NCBI RefSeq assembly: GCF_041320275.1
Contig: NZ_CP162023.1
Location: 4,402,001-4,466,000 of the forward strand
Direction: 5' to 3'
DNA length: 64,000 bases
Source of the DNA: Mumia sp. Pv4-285
Lineage (GTDB): Bacteria > Actinomycetota > Actinomycetes > Propionibacteriales > Nocardioidaceae
The position numbers were made by a program, and so were the translations under genes. The first letter of the stretch is position 1, and every line of letters starts with the position of its first letter. The notes beneath the pieces are model-generated. The model saw only the letters and a program-made list of their open reading frames with translations. It was not told the origin of the DNA and made no database searches. Below are positions 8,456 to 17,073 of this stretch, piece after piece.

Positions 8456-9141
8456 GCGTCGCCTCCCGATGAGAGCGGGAGGAGACGCGGGTCGTACGCA
8501 TCGAGCCCGACGGTCTCCGTCGGCGGCCCTGCCATCGCCATCGCCGCCGCCTTGTCGCGCGGCCCCGGTCCGTCGTACGCCGCGCAGACCCCGCGGAGCA
8601 CGTGCACCCACGGCGTCGGCGTGCGCGCGTCGATGGCCTCGAGCGCGAGCCGCAGCAGCTCGACGCTCGGCCGGTAGCGGTTCAGGAGCGCGGTGCCCCG
8701 GCCCGGGTCGTGGGCGGCGAGCTCAAGGACCATCGGAAGGTAGTCCGGGAGCTCGCCGCGCGTGTCCACGACCAGGCCCGAGTCGCGATAGGTCTGCTTG
8801 AACTCGGCCAGGACCTCGCCGCGCCTCCGCGTGTCGCCGTCGGTGAAGTACGACAGGTAGAGCGGGTGCTTGCGGTCCAGGTCGAACACCTCGACGTAGC
8901 GCCGGGCGAGTGCATCGACCGGCGTGCTCTCGGCCGCGTCGACGAAGGCGAGGAGGTCGGTGCGCGGACTCGGGACGGGCTCGTTCCTCGACGTCCGCGA
9001 CCGGCGCGACGGCTCGGCCTCCTCCAGAGCCGCGCGGACCAGCGGGAAGCGTTCGTACACCTCCGGTGTCGGGTACGCGAGGAGGATGGCCGCGGCGCGA
9101 TGGACCACACGTACGTCGTTCCTGCCGGCCGTCTTCTTCAT
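8452..9141 (-). CDS. narJ: Nitrate reductase molybdenum cofactor assembly chaperone
   Basis: A 229-residue NarJ/TorD-family chaperone that binds NarG and supports cofactor loading before membrane docking. The family hallmark YLSYFTDGDTRRRGEVL is present near residues 98-114, as is the LPDYLPMVLELAA region near 130. ATG 9141 overlaps the narH stop by 4 bp, and the narI start overlaps the narJ stop. Residues about 46-59 (SRTSRNEPVPSPR) coincide with a degenerate copy of the dispersed palindromic repeat, seemingly inserted in a loop near the N-terminal helices. Confidence 0.95.
   Translation of the reverse strand: MKKTAGRNDVRVVHRAAAILLAYPTPEVYERFPLVRAALEEAEPSRRSRTSRNEPVPSPRTDLLAFVDAAESTPVDALARRYVEVFDLDRKHPLYLSYFTDGDTRRRGEVLAEFKQTYRDSGLVVDTRGELPDYLPMVLELAAHDPGRGTALLNRYRPSVELLRLALEAIDARTPTPWVHVLRGVCAAYDGPGPRDKAAAMAMAGPPTETVGLDAYDPRLLPLSSGGDA
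8966..9006. repeat. Degenerate 41-nt palindromic repeat inside narJ
   Basis: The stretch matches the 41-nt form seen twice near 29.9 kb. The core GACGGGCTCGTTCCTCG is identical, and the ends (GGACTCG and CGACCGGCG) carry several substitutions. It is read in frame within narJ. Confidence 0.6.
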
Positions 9142-10805
9142 GACCGCTCACCCCTGTCGGGGAACAACCCCTCGGGGGCTCCGAGACCGTCCCAGTTGAG
9201 CAGGTTCACCTGTCCGCTCTGCTGCGGGTCGGGCGCGGCGATCGTGTCGGACTCCTGCCGCTGCTTGAGCGCGTGGAAGGTCTCGACCGCCACCGGAACG
9301 GGCCGTCCGCTCGCCTCGCCGACCGGCCCGGACTCGTACATGCCGGGGCCCTCGTCGAAGTCCAGCGAGCACCCCATCTCCTCGAGGTCGTGCGCCTGCT
9401 CGGTGTGCGCGGTCGGGATCACGTACCGCTCGTCGTACTTCGCGATCGCCATCAGCCGGTACATCGCGTACATCGACTCCTCGGACATCCCGACCGACTC
9501 CGGGATGGAGGCGTCCGGCTCCTTGCCGAGGTTGATCCCGCGCATGTACGACCGCATCGCGGCGAGCTTGCGCAAGACGTCCGTGACGATCGCCGTGTCG
9601 CCGGCGGTGAAGAGCTCGGCGAGGTACTCGACGGGGATCCGCAGCGCCTCGATCGCGCCGAACAGCGTCCCTGCGTCCTCCGCGTCGTGCCCCTGGTCCG
9701 CGAGCAGGTCGACGATCGGCGAGAGCGGCGGGACGTACCAGACCATCGGCATCGTCCGGTACTCCGGATGGAGCGGCAGCGCGACCCGGTACTTCTTCGC
9801 CAGCGCGTAGACCGGCGAGCGTCGGGCCCCGTCGATCCAGTCCTCCGGGATGCCCTCGCTGCGCGCCGCCGCGATCACCGCGGGATCGTACGGGTCGAGC
9901 ATCAGGTCGAGCTGCGCCTCGTACAGGTCCTGGTCGTCCTCGACCGACGCCGCCTCCGTCACGCGGTCGGCGTCGTACAGGAAGACGCCGATGTAGCGCA
10001 GCCGTCCGACGCAGGTCTCGGCGCACACGGTCGGGATGCCGACCTCGACGCGCGGGTAGCAGAACGTGCACTTCTCGGCCTTGCCCGACTTGTGGTTGAA
10101 GTAGATCTTCTTGTACGGACAGCCGGTGATGCACTGCCGCCAGCCGCGGCAGCGGTCCTGGTCGACGAGGACGATGCCGTCCTCCTGCCGCTTGTAGATC
10201 GCGCCGCTCGGGCACGACGCCACGCACGACGGGTTGAGGCAGTGCTCGCAGATGCGCGGCAGGTAGAACATGAACGTCCGCTCCAGGTCGAACCGGATCT
10301 TGTCCTCCGACTCGCGGCGCACCTTCTCGACGATCGGGTCCTGGAGCGCCGCGACCGGCCCGCCGCCCAGGTTGTCGTCCCAGTTCGCCGACCACGTGAT
10401 CGCCATGTCCTCGCCGGTGATCAGCGACTTCGGCCGCGCCACGGGGAAGTCGTCGCCGAGCGGGGCGCGGGTGAGGTTCTCGTAGTCGTACGTCCACGGC
10501 TCGTAGTAGTCCGAGAGCTCCGGCTGGACGGGGCTCGCGAAGATGCTGAACAGCCTGCGCGTACGACCGCCCGTCCGCAGCGACAGACGGCCCCGCTTGT
10601 TGCGCACCCAGCCGCCACGCCAGCGCTCCTGGTCCTCGTAGCGCCGCGGGTAGCCCTGACCGGGGCGGGTCTCGACGTTGTTGAACCACACGTACTCGAC
10701 GCCGGCGCGGTTGGTCCACGCCTGCTTGCAGGTGACCGAGCAGGTGTGGCAGCCGATGCACTTGTCGAGGTTCATCACCATCGCGACCTGCGCCATGACC
10801 TTCAT
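9138..10805 (-). CDS. narH: Respiratory nitrate reductase, beta (iron-sulfur) subunit
   Basis: A 555-residue iron-sulfur subunit that relays electrons from NarI hemes to NarG. Cysteine clusters appear at about 16-27 (CIGCHTCSVTC), in the central CEHCLNPSCVASCP and in CTFCYPRVEVG...CAETC. CRGWRQCITGCP carries the Trp that replaces a Cys and marks the 3Fe-4S cluster typical of NarH. A perfect GAGGAGG site overlaps the narG stop 15 nt upstream. The length matches actinobacterial NarH, and no repeat insertion is seen here. Confidence 0.97.
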   Translation of the reverse strand: MKVMAQVAMVMNLDKCIGCHTCSVTCKQAWTNRAGVEYVWFNNVETRPGQGYPRRYEDQERWRGGWVRNKRGRLSLRTGGRTRRLFSIFASPVQPELSDYYEPWTYDYENLTRAPLGDDFPVARPKSLITGEDMAITWSANWDDNLGGGPVAALQDPIVEKVRRESEDKIRFDLERTFMFYLPRICEHCLNPSCVASCPSGAIYKRQEDGIVLVDQDRCRGWRQCITGCPYKKIYFNHKSGKAEKCTFCYPRVEVGIPTVCAETCVGRLRYIGVFLYDADRVTEAASVEDDQDLYEAQLDLMLDPYDPAVIAAARSEGIPEDWIDGARRSPVYALAKKYRVALPLHPEYRTMPMVWYVPPLSPIVDLLADQGHDAEDAGTLFGAIEALRIPVEYLAELFTAGDTAIVTDVLRKLAAMRSYMRGINLGKEPDASIPESVGMSEESMYAMYRLMAIAKYDERYVIPTAHTEQAHDLEEMGCSLDFDEGPGMYESGPVGEASGRPVPVAVETFHALKQRQESDTIAAPDPQQSGQVNLLNWDGLGAPEGLFPDRGERS

Positions 10806-10820
10806 GTAGTCGCCACCTCC

Positions 10821-13800
10821 TCAGTACCTCACCGGAGCAGTCCGCTTGCGCACCGTGCAGACGATGTCGCGCTGGTTGCCCGTCGGCCCGAGGTAGTTGA
10901 ACGTGTAGGACAGCTGCGCGTACCCCCCGATCAGGTGGGTCGGCTTCACCAGCAGGCGCGTGACGGAGTTGTGGATGCCTCCGCGCCGTCCGGTCTTCTG
11001 CGACTTCGGGACGTCGATCGTGCGCTCCTGGGCGTGGTGCACGAAGACGACGCCCTTGGGCATCCGGTGGCTGACGATCGCGCGTCCGACGTAGACGCCG
11101 TTGGCGTTGTCGCACTCCACCCAGTCGTTGTCGACGACGTCGATCCGCTCGGCGTCCTCGACGCTCATCCACACGGTCGGCCCGCCGCGCGACAGCGACA
11201 GCATCAGCAGGTTGTCCTGGTACTCGGAGTGGATCGACCACTTGCTGTGCGGCGTCAGGTAGCGGACCGCGACCTGGAGGGCACCGTCGTCGCTCGCCAG
11301 GGGTCTCGATCCTCCGCTGGCGCTCCGGCCTCGACCATCGGCGGGGACCTCCACGTCGCCGAACAGGCGGTGCATGTCGAGCGGTGGCCGGTACGTCGGG
11401 AGCTGCTCGCCGTAGTCGCGCATCCACGCGTGGTCGAGATAGAAGTGCATCCGGCCCGTCAGCGTGTGGAACGGCTTGAGTCGCTCGATGTTCACGGTGA
11501 ACGGCGCATACCGGCGGCCGCCGGTCTCGGAGCCCGACCACTCCGGCGAGGTGATCACCGGCTGCGGCGAGTCCTGCGTCATCGAGAAGGTGATCTGCTT
11601 CTCCTCCGCGCCCTCGGCGAGGTCGACGAGGTGCCGACCCGTACGCCGCTCGAGGTCGCGGAACCCCTGGACGGCGAGGCGTCCGTTGGTCGTCCCGGAG
11701 AAGGTCAGGATCGCCTCGGCCATGCGCGCGTCGGTGTCGATCGCCGGACGCCCGGCTCCCGCGCCGGACGACATCACGCCGTGCTTCGCCGCGATCGAGG
11801 CGACGGCCTCCTCGAGGTCGTACGTGATGTTCTTGACCGTGAAGCCGAGCTGCTCCGCCTTCGGACCGACCGTCACGAGCTTGTCCGCGATCGCGGTGTA
11901 GTCGCGCTCCACGACGGCGACCGCCGGCATCGTCTTGCCGGCGACCGGGTCGGTCTGCCCCTCGCGCCAGTCGAGGCTGCGGCCACCCGGCTGCGCGATC
12001 TCACCCGGCGTGTCGTGCTGGAGCGGGACCGTCACCAGGTCCTTGCGGGTGCCGAGGTGGGTCGCCGCGAGCTCCGACAGCTTCCGCGCGAGCGCGGTGA
12101 ACGTGTCGAAGTCGCTGCGCGCCTCCCACGGTGGGTCGATCGCCGGCGTGAACGCGTGGACGTACGGGTGCATGTCGGTCGACGACAGGTCGTACTTCTC
12201 GTACCAGGTCGCGGCCGGGAAGACGATGTCGGACAGCAGCGTCGTCGACGTCATGCGGAAGTCGGCCGAGACGAGCAGGTCCAGCTTCCCCTGCGGCTGC
12301 TCCTCCCGCCGGCGGATCGTCCGCGGGCCCTCCGCTGCGTCCGTCGCCTCCAGGTTCGACTGCGTGCCGAGCAGGTTCTGGAGGAAGTACTCGTTGCCCT
12401 TGGCCGACGACCCGAACAGGTTCGAGCGCCACAGCACCAGCGTGCGCGGCCAGTTCTCCGGGGCGTCGACGTCGTCGATCGCCGCGTTGAGACTGCCGTC
12501 CTGGAGACGGTCCGCGATCCACGTGCCGGCATCGGCGGCACTGCCGTCGGCGGTGGCAGCGGTCGCCTCGTCCGCGAGGTCGAGGGGGTTGCGGTCGAAC
12601 TGCGGATAGAACGGCATCCAGCCCATCCGTGCGGACTTCGCGATCACGTCCGCCGTGTGCAGGCCTTCGAGGTGTCCCTCGGCCAGCGGTGACGTCAGCA
12701 CCTCCTGGCGCGACCCGTCGGAGCGCCACTGCCCGGTGTGCATGTACCAGTACGAGGTGCCGGTCATCGTCCGCGGCGGACGTGACCAGTCCAGGCCGTT
12801 CGCGAGCGAGATCCACCCGGTGATCGGGCGGCACTTCTCCTGCCCGACGTAGTGCGCCCAGCCGCCACCGTTGCGCCCCATCGCGCCGGTCAGCATCAGG
12901 AGGGTGAGGATCGCCCGGTAGGTGACGTCGCCGTGGAACCACTGGCAGATGCCCGCACCCATGATGATCATCGAGCGCCCGCCCGACTCCTCCGAGTTGC
13001 GGGCGATCTCACGGGCGATGCGGATGCACTGCGCCGCCGGGACCGAGGTGATCTCCTCCTGCCACGCCGGCGTGTACGGCGAGGTCGCGTCGTCGTACCC
13101 GGTCGGCCACTCGCCCGGCAGACCGTCGCGGCCGACGCCGTACTGCGCGAGGAGCAGGTCGAGCACGGTCGTGACGGCGCGGCCGGCGACCTGGCGTACG
13201 GGGATGCCGCGCCGGATCACGCTGCCCGAGCCGTCGGGCGCGTCGAAGGACGGCATCAGCACCTCGGCCGGCTGCGCGTCGGGCCCGATCACCGACAGTG
13301 CCGGGTCGACGTCGCCGAGGTCGAGGTTCCAGCTGCCCTCGCCGGACTCGCCGTAGCGGAAACCCATCGACCCGTTCGGGACCACCGGCTCCCCCGTACG
13401 GGAGTCGATGAGGACGGTCTTCCACTCGGCGTTCTCGGATGCCGCTGGTCGAGGCGACGAAGTCGATCGAGACCCACCCAGGTCCGCCTCCGTCAGGAAC
13501 GTCTCCGGGACGTACGCCCCGTCCTCGGCCTGCTTCAGGGTGACCAGCATCGGCAGGTCGGTGTACTGCTTGACGTAGTCGGTGAAGAACGGCACCTGCC
13601 GCTGCAGGTAGAACTCCGTCAGCATCACGTGGCCCATCGCCATCGCGAGTGCCGCGTCCGTCCCCGCCTGGGCGGGCATCCACTCGTCGGCGAACTTCGT
13701 GTTGTCGGCGTAGTCCGGTGACACGGCCACGACCTTGGTCCCGCGGTAGCGCGCCTCTGCCATCCAGTGCGCGTCCGGTGTGCGTGTGACCGGGACGTTC

Positions 13801-14636
13801 GAGCCCCACATCAGGAGGTACGACGCGTCCCACCAGTCGCCCGACTCCGGGACGTCGGTCTGGTCACCGAAGACCTGCGGGCTCGCGACGGGAAGGTCGG
13901 CGTACCAGTCGTAGAAGGACGTCATCACGCCGCCGATGAGCTGGATGAACCGCGTACCGATGCAGTGCGACACCATCGACATCGCCGGGATCGGGGAGAA
14001 GCCTGCGCAGCGGTCCGGGCCGTACGTCTTGATCGTGTTGACGTGGGCTGCCGCCGCGATCTCGATCGCCTCGTCCCACGAGATCCGTACGAGGCCGCCC
14101 TTGCCGCGCGCGCTCTGGTAGCGGCGCCGCTTCTCCGGGTCCGCCGCGATCTCGGCGAACGCGAGGACGGGGTCGCCGAGGCGCTGCTTCGCCTCCCGGT
14201 ACATCTCGATCAGCACCCCGCGGCCGTACGGGTAGCGGACGCGGGTCGGCGAGTACGTGTACCAGGAGAAGGCCGCACCACGCGGACATCCGCGAGGCTC
14301 GTACTCGGGCCGGTCGGGGCCGGTGCTCGGGTAGTCGGTCTGCTGCGCCTCCCACGTGATGATGCCGTCCTTGACGTACACCTTCCACGAGCACGAGCCG
14401 GTGCAGTTCACACCGTGCGTGGAGCGGACGACCTTGTCGTGGCTCCAGCGGTCGCGGTAGAAGACGTCACCGCGGCGCCCACCCTCCCGGTAGACCGCGC
14501 GCCGATCGGCGGACTCGTCCCACCGGGTGAAGAAGTCACCGAGCGCGAGGAGGGCCTCCGAGGCCGGGCCGTCCGTGCCGGACGACGCTCCTCGGCGTCG
14601 TGATCGGGCTCGTCCTTCGCGGGTCGTGTCCGTCAT
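10821..14636 (-). CDS. narG: Respiratory nitrate reductase, alpha (molybdopterin) subunit
   Basis: The 1271-residue catalytic subunit, which reduces nitrate to nitrite at a bis-MGD molybdenum centre on the cytoplasmic face. The N-terminal FS0 cluster motif is STHGVNCTGSCSW, and the Asp-ligand region is near ADLPVASPQVFGDQTDVPESGD. ATG 14636 has AGGAGG 6 nt upstream and is the first gene of narGHJIK. Two loops carry extra residues encoded by the dispersed palindromic repeat: about 388-398 (SRSTSSPRP) and about 1099-1112 (GRGRSASGGSRPL). Both keep the frame. The protein is slightly longer than typical NarG, as expected from these additions. It should be functional if the loops are exposed. Confidence 0.97.
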   Translation of the reverse strand: MTDTTREGRARSRRRGASSGTDGPASEALLALGDFFTRWDESADRRAVYREGGRRGDVFYRDRWSHDKVVRSTHGVNCTGSCSWKVYVKDGIITWEAQQTDYPSTGPDRPEYEPRGCPRGAAFSWYTYSPTRVRYPYGRGVLIEMYREAKQRLGDPVLAFAEIAADPEKRRRYQSARGKGGLVRISWDEAIEIAAAAHVNTIKTYGPDRCAGFSPIPAMSMVSHCIGTRFIQLIGGVMTSFYDWYADLPVASPQVFGDQTDVPESGDWWDASYLLMWGSNVPVTRTPDAHWMAEARYRGTKVVAVSPDYADNTKFADEWMPAQAGTDAALAMAMGHVMLTEFYLQRQVPFFTDYVKQYTDLPMLVTLKQAEDGAYVPETFLTEADLGGSRSTSSPRPAASENAEWKTVLIDSRTGEPVVPNGSMGFRYGESGEGSWNLDLGDVDPALSVIGPDAQPAEVLMPSFDAPDGSGSVIRRGIPVRQVAGRAVTTVLDLLLAQYGVGRDGLPGEWPTGYDDATSPYTPAWQEEITSVPAAQCIRIAREIARNSEESGGRSMIIMGAGICQWFHGDVTYRAILTLLMLTGAMGRNGGGWAHYVGQEKCRPITGWISLANGLDWSRPPRTMTGTSYWYMHTGQWRSDGSRQEVLTSPLAEGHLEGLHTADVIAKSARMGWMPFYPQFDRNPLDLADEATAATADGSAADAGTWIADRLQDGSLNAAIDDVDAPENWPRTLVLWRSNLFGSSAKGNEYFLQNLLGTQSNLEATDAAEGPRTIRRREEQPQGKLDLLVSADFRMTSTTLLSDIVFPAATWYEKYDLSSTDMHPYVHAFTPAIDPPWEARSDFDTFTALARKLSELAATHLGTRKDLVTVPLQHDTPGEIAQPGGRSLDWREGQTDPVAGKTMPAVAVVERDYTAIADKLVTVGPKAEQLGFTVKNITYDLEEAVASIAAKHGVMSSGAGAGRPAIDTDARMAEAILTFSGTTNGRLAVQGFRDLERRTGRHLVDLAEGAEEKQITFSMTQDSPQPVITSPEWSGSETGGRRYAPFTVNIERLKPFHTLTGRMHFYLDHAWMRDYGEQLPTYRPPLDMHRLFGDVEVPADGRGRSASGGSRPLASDDGALQVAVRYLTPHSKWSIHSEYQDNLLMLSLSRGGPTVWMSVEDAERIDVVDNDWVECDNANGVYVGRAIVSHRMPKGVVFVHHAQERTIDVPKSQKTGRRGGIHNSVTRLLVKPTHLIGGYAQLSYTFNYLGPTGNQRDIVCTVRKRTAPVRY
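11302..11340. repeat. 39-nt palindromic repeat inside narG (C-terminal part)
   Basis: A near-perfect unit beginning GGTCTCGATCCTCCGCTGG and ending GGCCTCGACCATCG. Its 39 nt equal 13 codons. narG reads it in frame from the opposite strand to that used in the monooxygenase copy at 31928. Confidence 0.85.
13443..13474. repeat. 30-nt-type palindromic repeat inside narG (central part)
   Basis: CGCTGGTCGAGGCG followed by CGAAG and CGATCGAGACC matches the 30-nt form with two single-base insertions (32 nt). It is read in frame inside narG. Confidence 0.75.
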
Positions 14637-14754
14637 CGGGGCCTCCTCGCGATCACGCTAGGGCTCCGACCCGGGGGCCGCATCCGGAAGCCGACCGGGC
14701 ACTTTCGGGCTACGCTCGCCGGACCGAGATCCTCACGGGAGACGGAGGTTCGCG

Positions 14755-15075
14755 ATGCGTGACATCGCCGCGCTGACCCAGGAGTACGTGGACGCTTCGA
14801 GCTCCGCGCCGCACGGTCGCAGCGCCGAGCTGGTGCTCCAGGACGGGCCGCTGCGCCAGAGCGTCCTCGGTCTCGCCGAGGGCGCGGTGCTCTCGGAACA
14901 CGACTCGCCGCCGGCCGGGAGCGTGCTGGTCCTGAGGGGTGCGATCGAGATCATCGGCGAGTCCCAGACGATCGCCCTCGAGACGGGGATGCTGTCTGAG
15001 CTGCCGCGGGAACGTCACTCCGTACGGGCGACGGTCGACTCCGCGTTCCTGCTGACCGCCGTGACAGACATCTGA
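14755..15075 (+). CDS. Small cupin-like protein divergent from narG
   Basis: A 106-residue protein with a predicted single beta-barrel (cupin) fold: EGAVLSEHDSPPAGSVLVLRGAIEI followed by ETGMLSELPRERHSVRA matches the two cupin half-motifs. Only one of the usual metal-binding His residues is obvious, so metal binding is doubtful. ATG 14755 has GGAGG about 8 nt upstream. It is divergent from the nitrate reductase operon across 118 nt, so the two may share regulation, but its role is unknown. Confidence 0.8.
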   Translation: MRDIAALTQEYVDASSSAPHGRSAELVLQDGPLRQSVLGLAEGAVLSEHDSPPAGSVLVLRGAIEIIGESQTIALETGMLSELPRERHSVRATVDSAFLLTAVTDI

Positions 15076-15083
15076 CCCACCCC

Positions 15084-15207
15084 CGCTGGTCGAGGCGCGA
15101 AGCGATCGAGACCCAGGTCTCGATCCTCCGCTGACGCTCCGGCCTCGACCACCGAAAACCACGCACGCCCACCCCCCGCTGGTCGAGGCGCGAAGCGATC
15201 GAGACCT
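15084..15207. repeat. Cluster of three palindromic repeat units between convergent genes
   Basis: Units at 15084-15113 (30 nt, CGCTGGTCGAGG...GATCGAGACC), 15117-15155 (39 nt, opposite orientation) and 15178-15207 (30 nt). They lie between the cupin gene (+) and the iron-transport ATPase gene (-). The last unit ends on the ATPase stop codon, whose TAG begins with the final C of GAGACC read on the other strand. Opposed units can pair into a long hairpin. Confidence 0.85.
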
Positions 15208-16000
15208 ATCCCGCGTGGTGACGTCCGCGGGGGACGACCATCGGCGTGCCGCTGACCGGATCCGGGACGACCTCGCACGGCAGCCCAAACACCTCCTGCA
15301 CGACCTCGGGTGTGATGACGCCGTGCGGCTTGCCCTCGGCGACGATGCGCCCGGCCTTCATCGCGATCAGGTGGTCGGCGTAGCGGCTGGCGAGGTTGAG
15401 GTCGTGCAGCACGATGACGATCGTCTTGCCGCGCTCGCGGTTGAGGTCGGTGAGGAGGTCGAGCAGCTCGACCTGGTGCGCGATGTCGAGGAACGTCGTG
15501 GGCTCGTCGAGCAGCAGCAGGTCGGTGTCCTGCGCGAGCGCCATCGCGACCCAGATGCGCTGCCGCTGCCCGCCGGAGAGGTCCTGGATGCGACGGTCGA
15601 TGAGCGCCACGGTGTCGGTGGCCTCGAGCGCCGCAGCGACCGCGGCCTCGTCGTCGGCGGTCCACCGGCGGAACCACCCCTGGTGCGGGTAGCGTCCGCG
15701 CCCGACGAGGTCGCCGACGGTGATGCCGTCGGGCGCGACCGGTGACTGCGGCAGCAGCCCGAGCACCTTCGCGAGCTCGATGCTGCGCATGTCGGTGACC
15801 GAGACGCCGTCGAGCATCACGGCTCCCACCTGCGGCTTCAAGAGGCGCGCGAGCCCGCGCAGCAGGGTCGACTTGCCACAGGCGTTCGCGCCTACGATGA
15901 CGGTGATCGCGCCGTCGGGCACGGCCACGGTCAGCTCGGAGACGACGGTGCGCTCGTCGTACCCGAGGGAGAGCCCGTCGGCTCGCAGGTCGTGCTTCAT
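15206..16000 (-). CDS. Iron-siderophore ABC transporter, ATP-binding protein (FecE/FepC type)
   Basis: A 264-residue ABC ATPase that powers ferric-siderophore import. Walker A is GANACGKST (about 38-46), with Ala-Cys in place of the common Gly residues. The signature is LSGGQRQR, Walker B is LLLLDEPTTFLD, and the switch His is in IVLHDLN. These are typical FecE/FepC features. ATG 16000 overlaps the downstream-facing permease stop by 4 bp. It is the last gene of a three-gene operon behind an IdeR-like box. No substrate-binding protein gene is present here. Confidence 0.93.
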   Translation of the reverse strand: MKHDLRADGLSLGYDERTVVSELTVAVPDGAITVIVGANACGKSTLLRGLARLLKPQVGAVMLDGVSVTDMRSIELAKVLGLLPQSPVAPDGITVGDLVGRGRYPHQGWFRRWTADDEAAVAAALEATDTVALIDRRIQDLSGGQRQRIWVAMALAQDTDLLLLDEPTTFLDIAHQVELLDLLTDLNRERGKTIVIVLHDLNLASRYADHLIAMKAGRIVAEGKPHGVITPEVVQEVFGLPCEVVPDPVSGTPMVVPRGRHHAG

Positions 16001-17073
16001 CCGCCTCGTCCTCCACGGTTGACGCTCACGAGGAGCCACAGCAGGTACGGCGCGCCGACCGCGCCGGTCACGACTCCCGTCGGCAGCGCCGTCGGGAGGA
16101 GGTGCGCGGCGACCAGCTCTGAGGACAGCACGAGGGCTGCTCCGACCAGTGCCGACGCCGCCAGCGCGCCCGGAGCGGGGCCCAGGAGGCGGTGGGCGAC
16201 CGGTCCTGCGACCAGCGCCACGAACATGATCGGTCCCGCCGCCGCGGTGGCGAACGCGACCAGCACGATCGCGAGGGTCATCAGGGCCCAGCGAGCGGTC
16301 TCGACGCGGATCCCGAGCGCCGACGCGGAGTCGTCGCCCAGCTCGAGCCCGCGCAGCGGGCGGGCGAGGAGCCCCGTGAGCGGCACCGAGAGGAGGAGCA
16401 CGACGAACAGGGCGCGCAGGGTGCCCGCGTCGGCCATCCCGACCGAGCCGATGATCCACGTCATCGCCTCGCGCGCGGCGTGGATGTCGGCGCGCGCCAC
16501 GAGGTAGCCGGTCAGCGACAGCATGAACTGCGAGATGCCGATGCCGATGAGGATGAACCGGTAGCCGGTGACGCCGCCGCGCCACGCCAGCGCGTAGACG
16601 AGGAGCCCCGAGACCAGCGCGCCGACCAGCGCCGCGATCGAGGTGGCGAAGCCGGAGAGCGAGACGACGATGATCGCGCCGGCCGCGAAGAGGCTCGCCC
16701 CGGACGAGACGCCGACGAAGTCGGGAGAGGCGAGCGGGTTCGCGAGGAGGGTCTGGAAGACGACCCCGGCCAGGCCGAGGGCCAGCCCGACCCCGAGGGC
16801 CGCGAGAGCGACGGGGAGTCGGATGCCCTGCACGACGAAGTCCACGGCCGGGTCGTGGCCGATGTGCAGCACGGACACGACCACGTCCATCAACGGCAGC
16901 CGGTAGCTGCCGACCATCAGCATCGTGACGAACAGTGCGACCACGACGACGGACAGACCGACGAGGACCACAGTCGTACGGCGCTGCAGCCGGTGGCGGT
17001 GCGCGGCGAGGGCGGCCGGCACGTCAGCCGACGACGGCACGGGTGGCCCGGGGCGGGTCGCGGTGGCGCTCAC
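15997..17073 (-). CDS. Iron-siderophore ABC transporter permease (FecCD family), second
   Basis: A 358-residue FecCD-family permease with 9-10 membrane helices. The family motif region GVVFQTLLANPLASPDFVGVSSGA (about 100-123) and the ATPase-coupling segment GLELGDDSASALG are clear. The GTG start at 17073 overlaps the previous permease stop by 4 bp (GTGA). It forms the import channel together with the permease encoded upstream. Confidence 0.93.
   Translation of the reverse strand: MSATATRPGPPVPSSADVPAALAAHRHRLQRRTTVVLVGLSVVVVALFVTMLMVGSYRLPLMDVVVSVLHIGHDPAVDFVVQGIRLPVALAALGVGLALGLAGVVFQTLLANPLASPDFVGVSSGASLFAAGAIIVVSLSGFATSIAALVGALVSGLLVYALAWRGGVTGYRFILIGIGISQFMLSLTGYLVARADIHAAREAMTWIIGSVGMADAGTLRALFVVLLLSVPLTGLLARPLRGLELGDDSASALGIRVETARWALMTLAIVLVAFATAAAGPIMFVALVAGPVAHRLLGPAPGALAASALVGAALVLSSELVAAHLLPTALPTGVVTGAVGAPYLLWLLVSVNRGGRGG

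Noticed and set aside
9273-12692. A 1139-codon plus-strand frame across narH and narG
   Set aside because: Antisense shadow with no domain pattern; both narG and narH are intact on the other strand.
15084-15207. CRISPR-like array
   Set aside because: Units are inverted and irregularly spaced, with no constant-length spacers and no cas genes.
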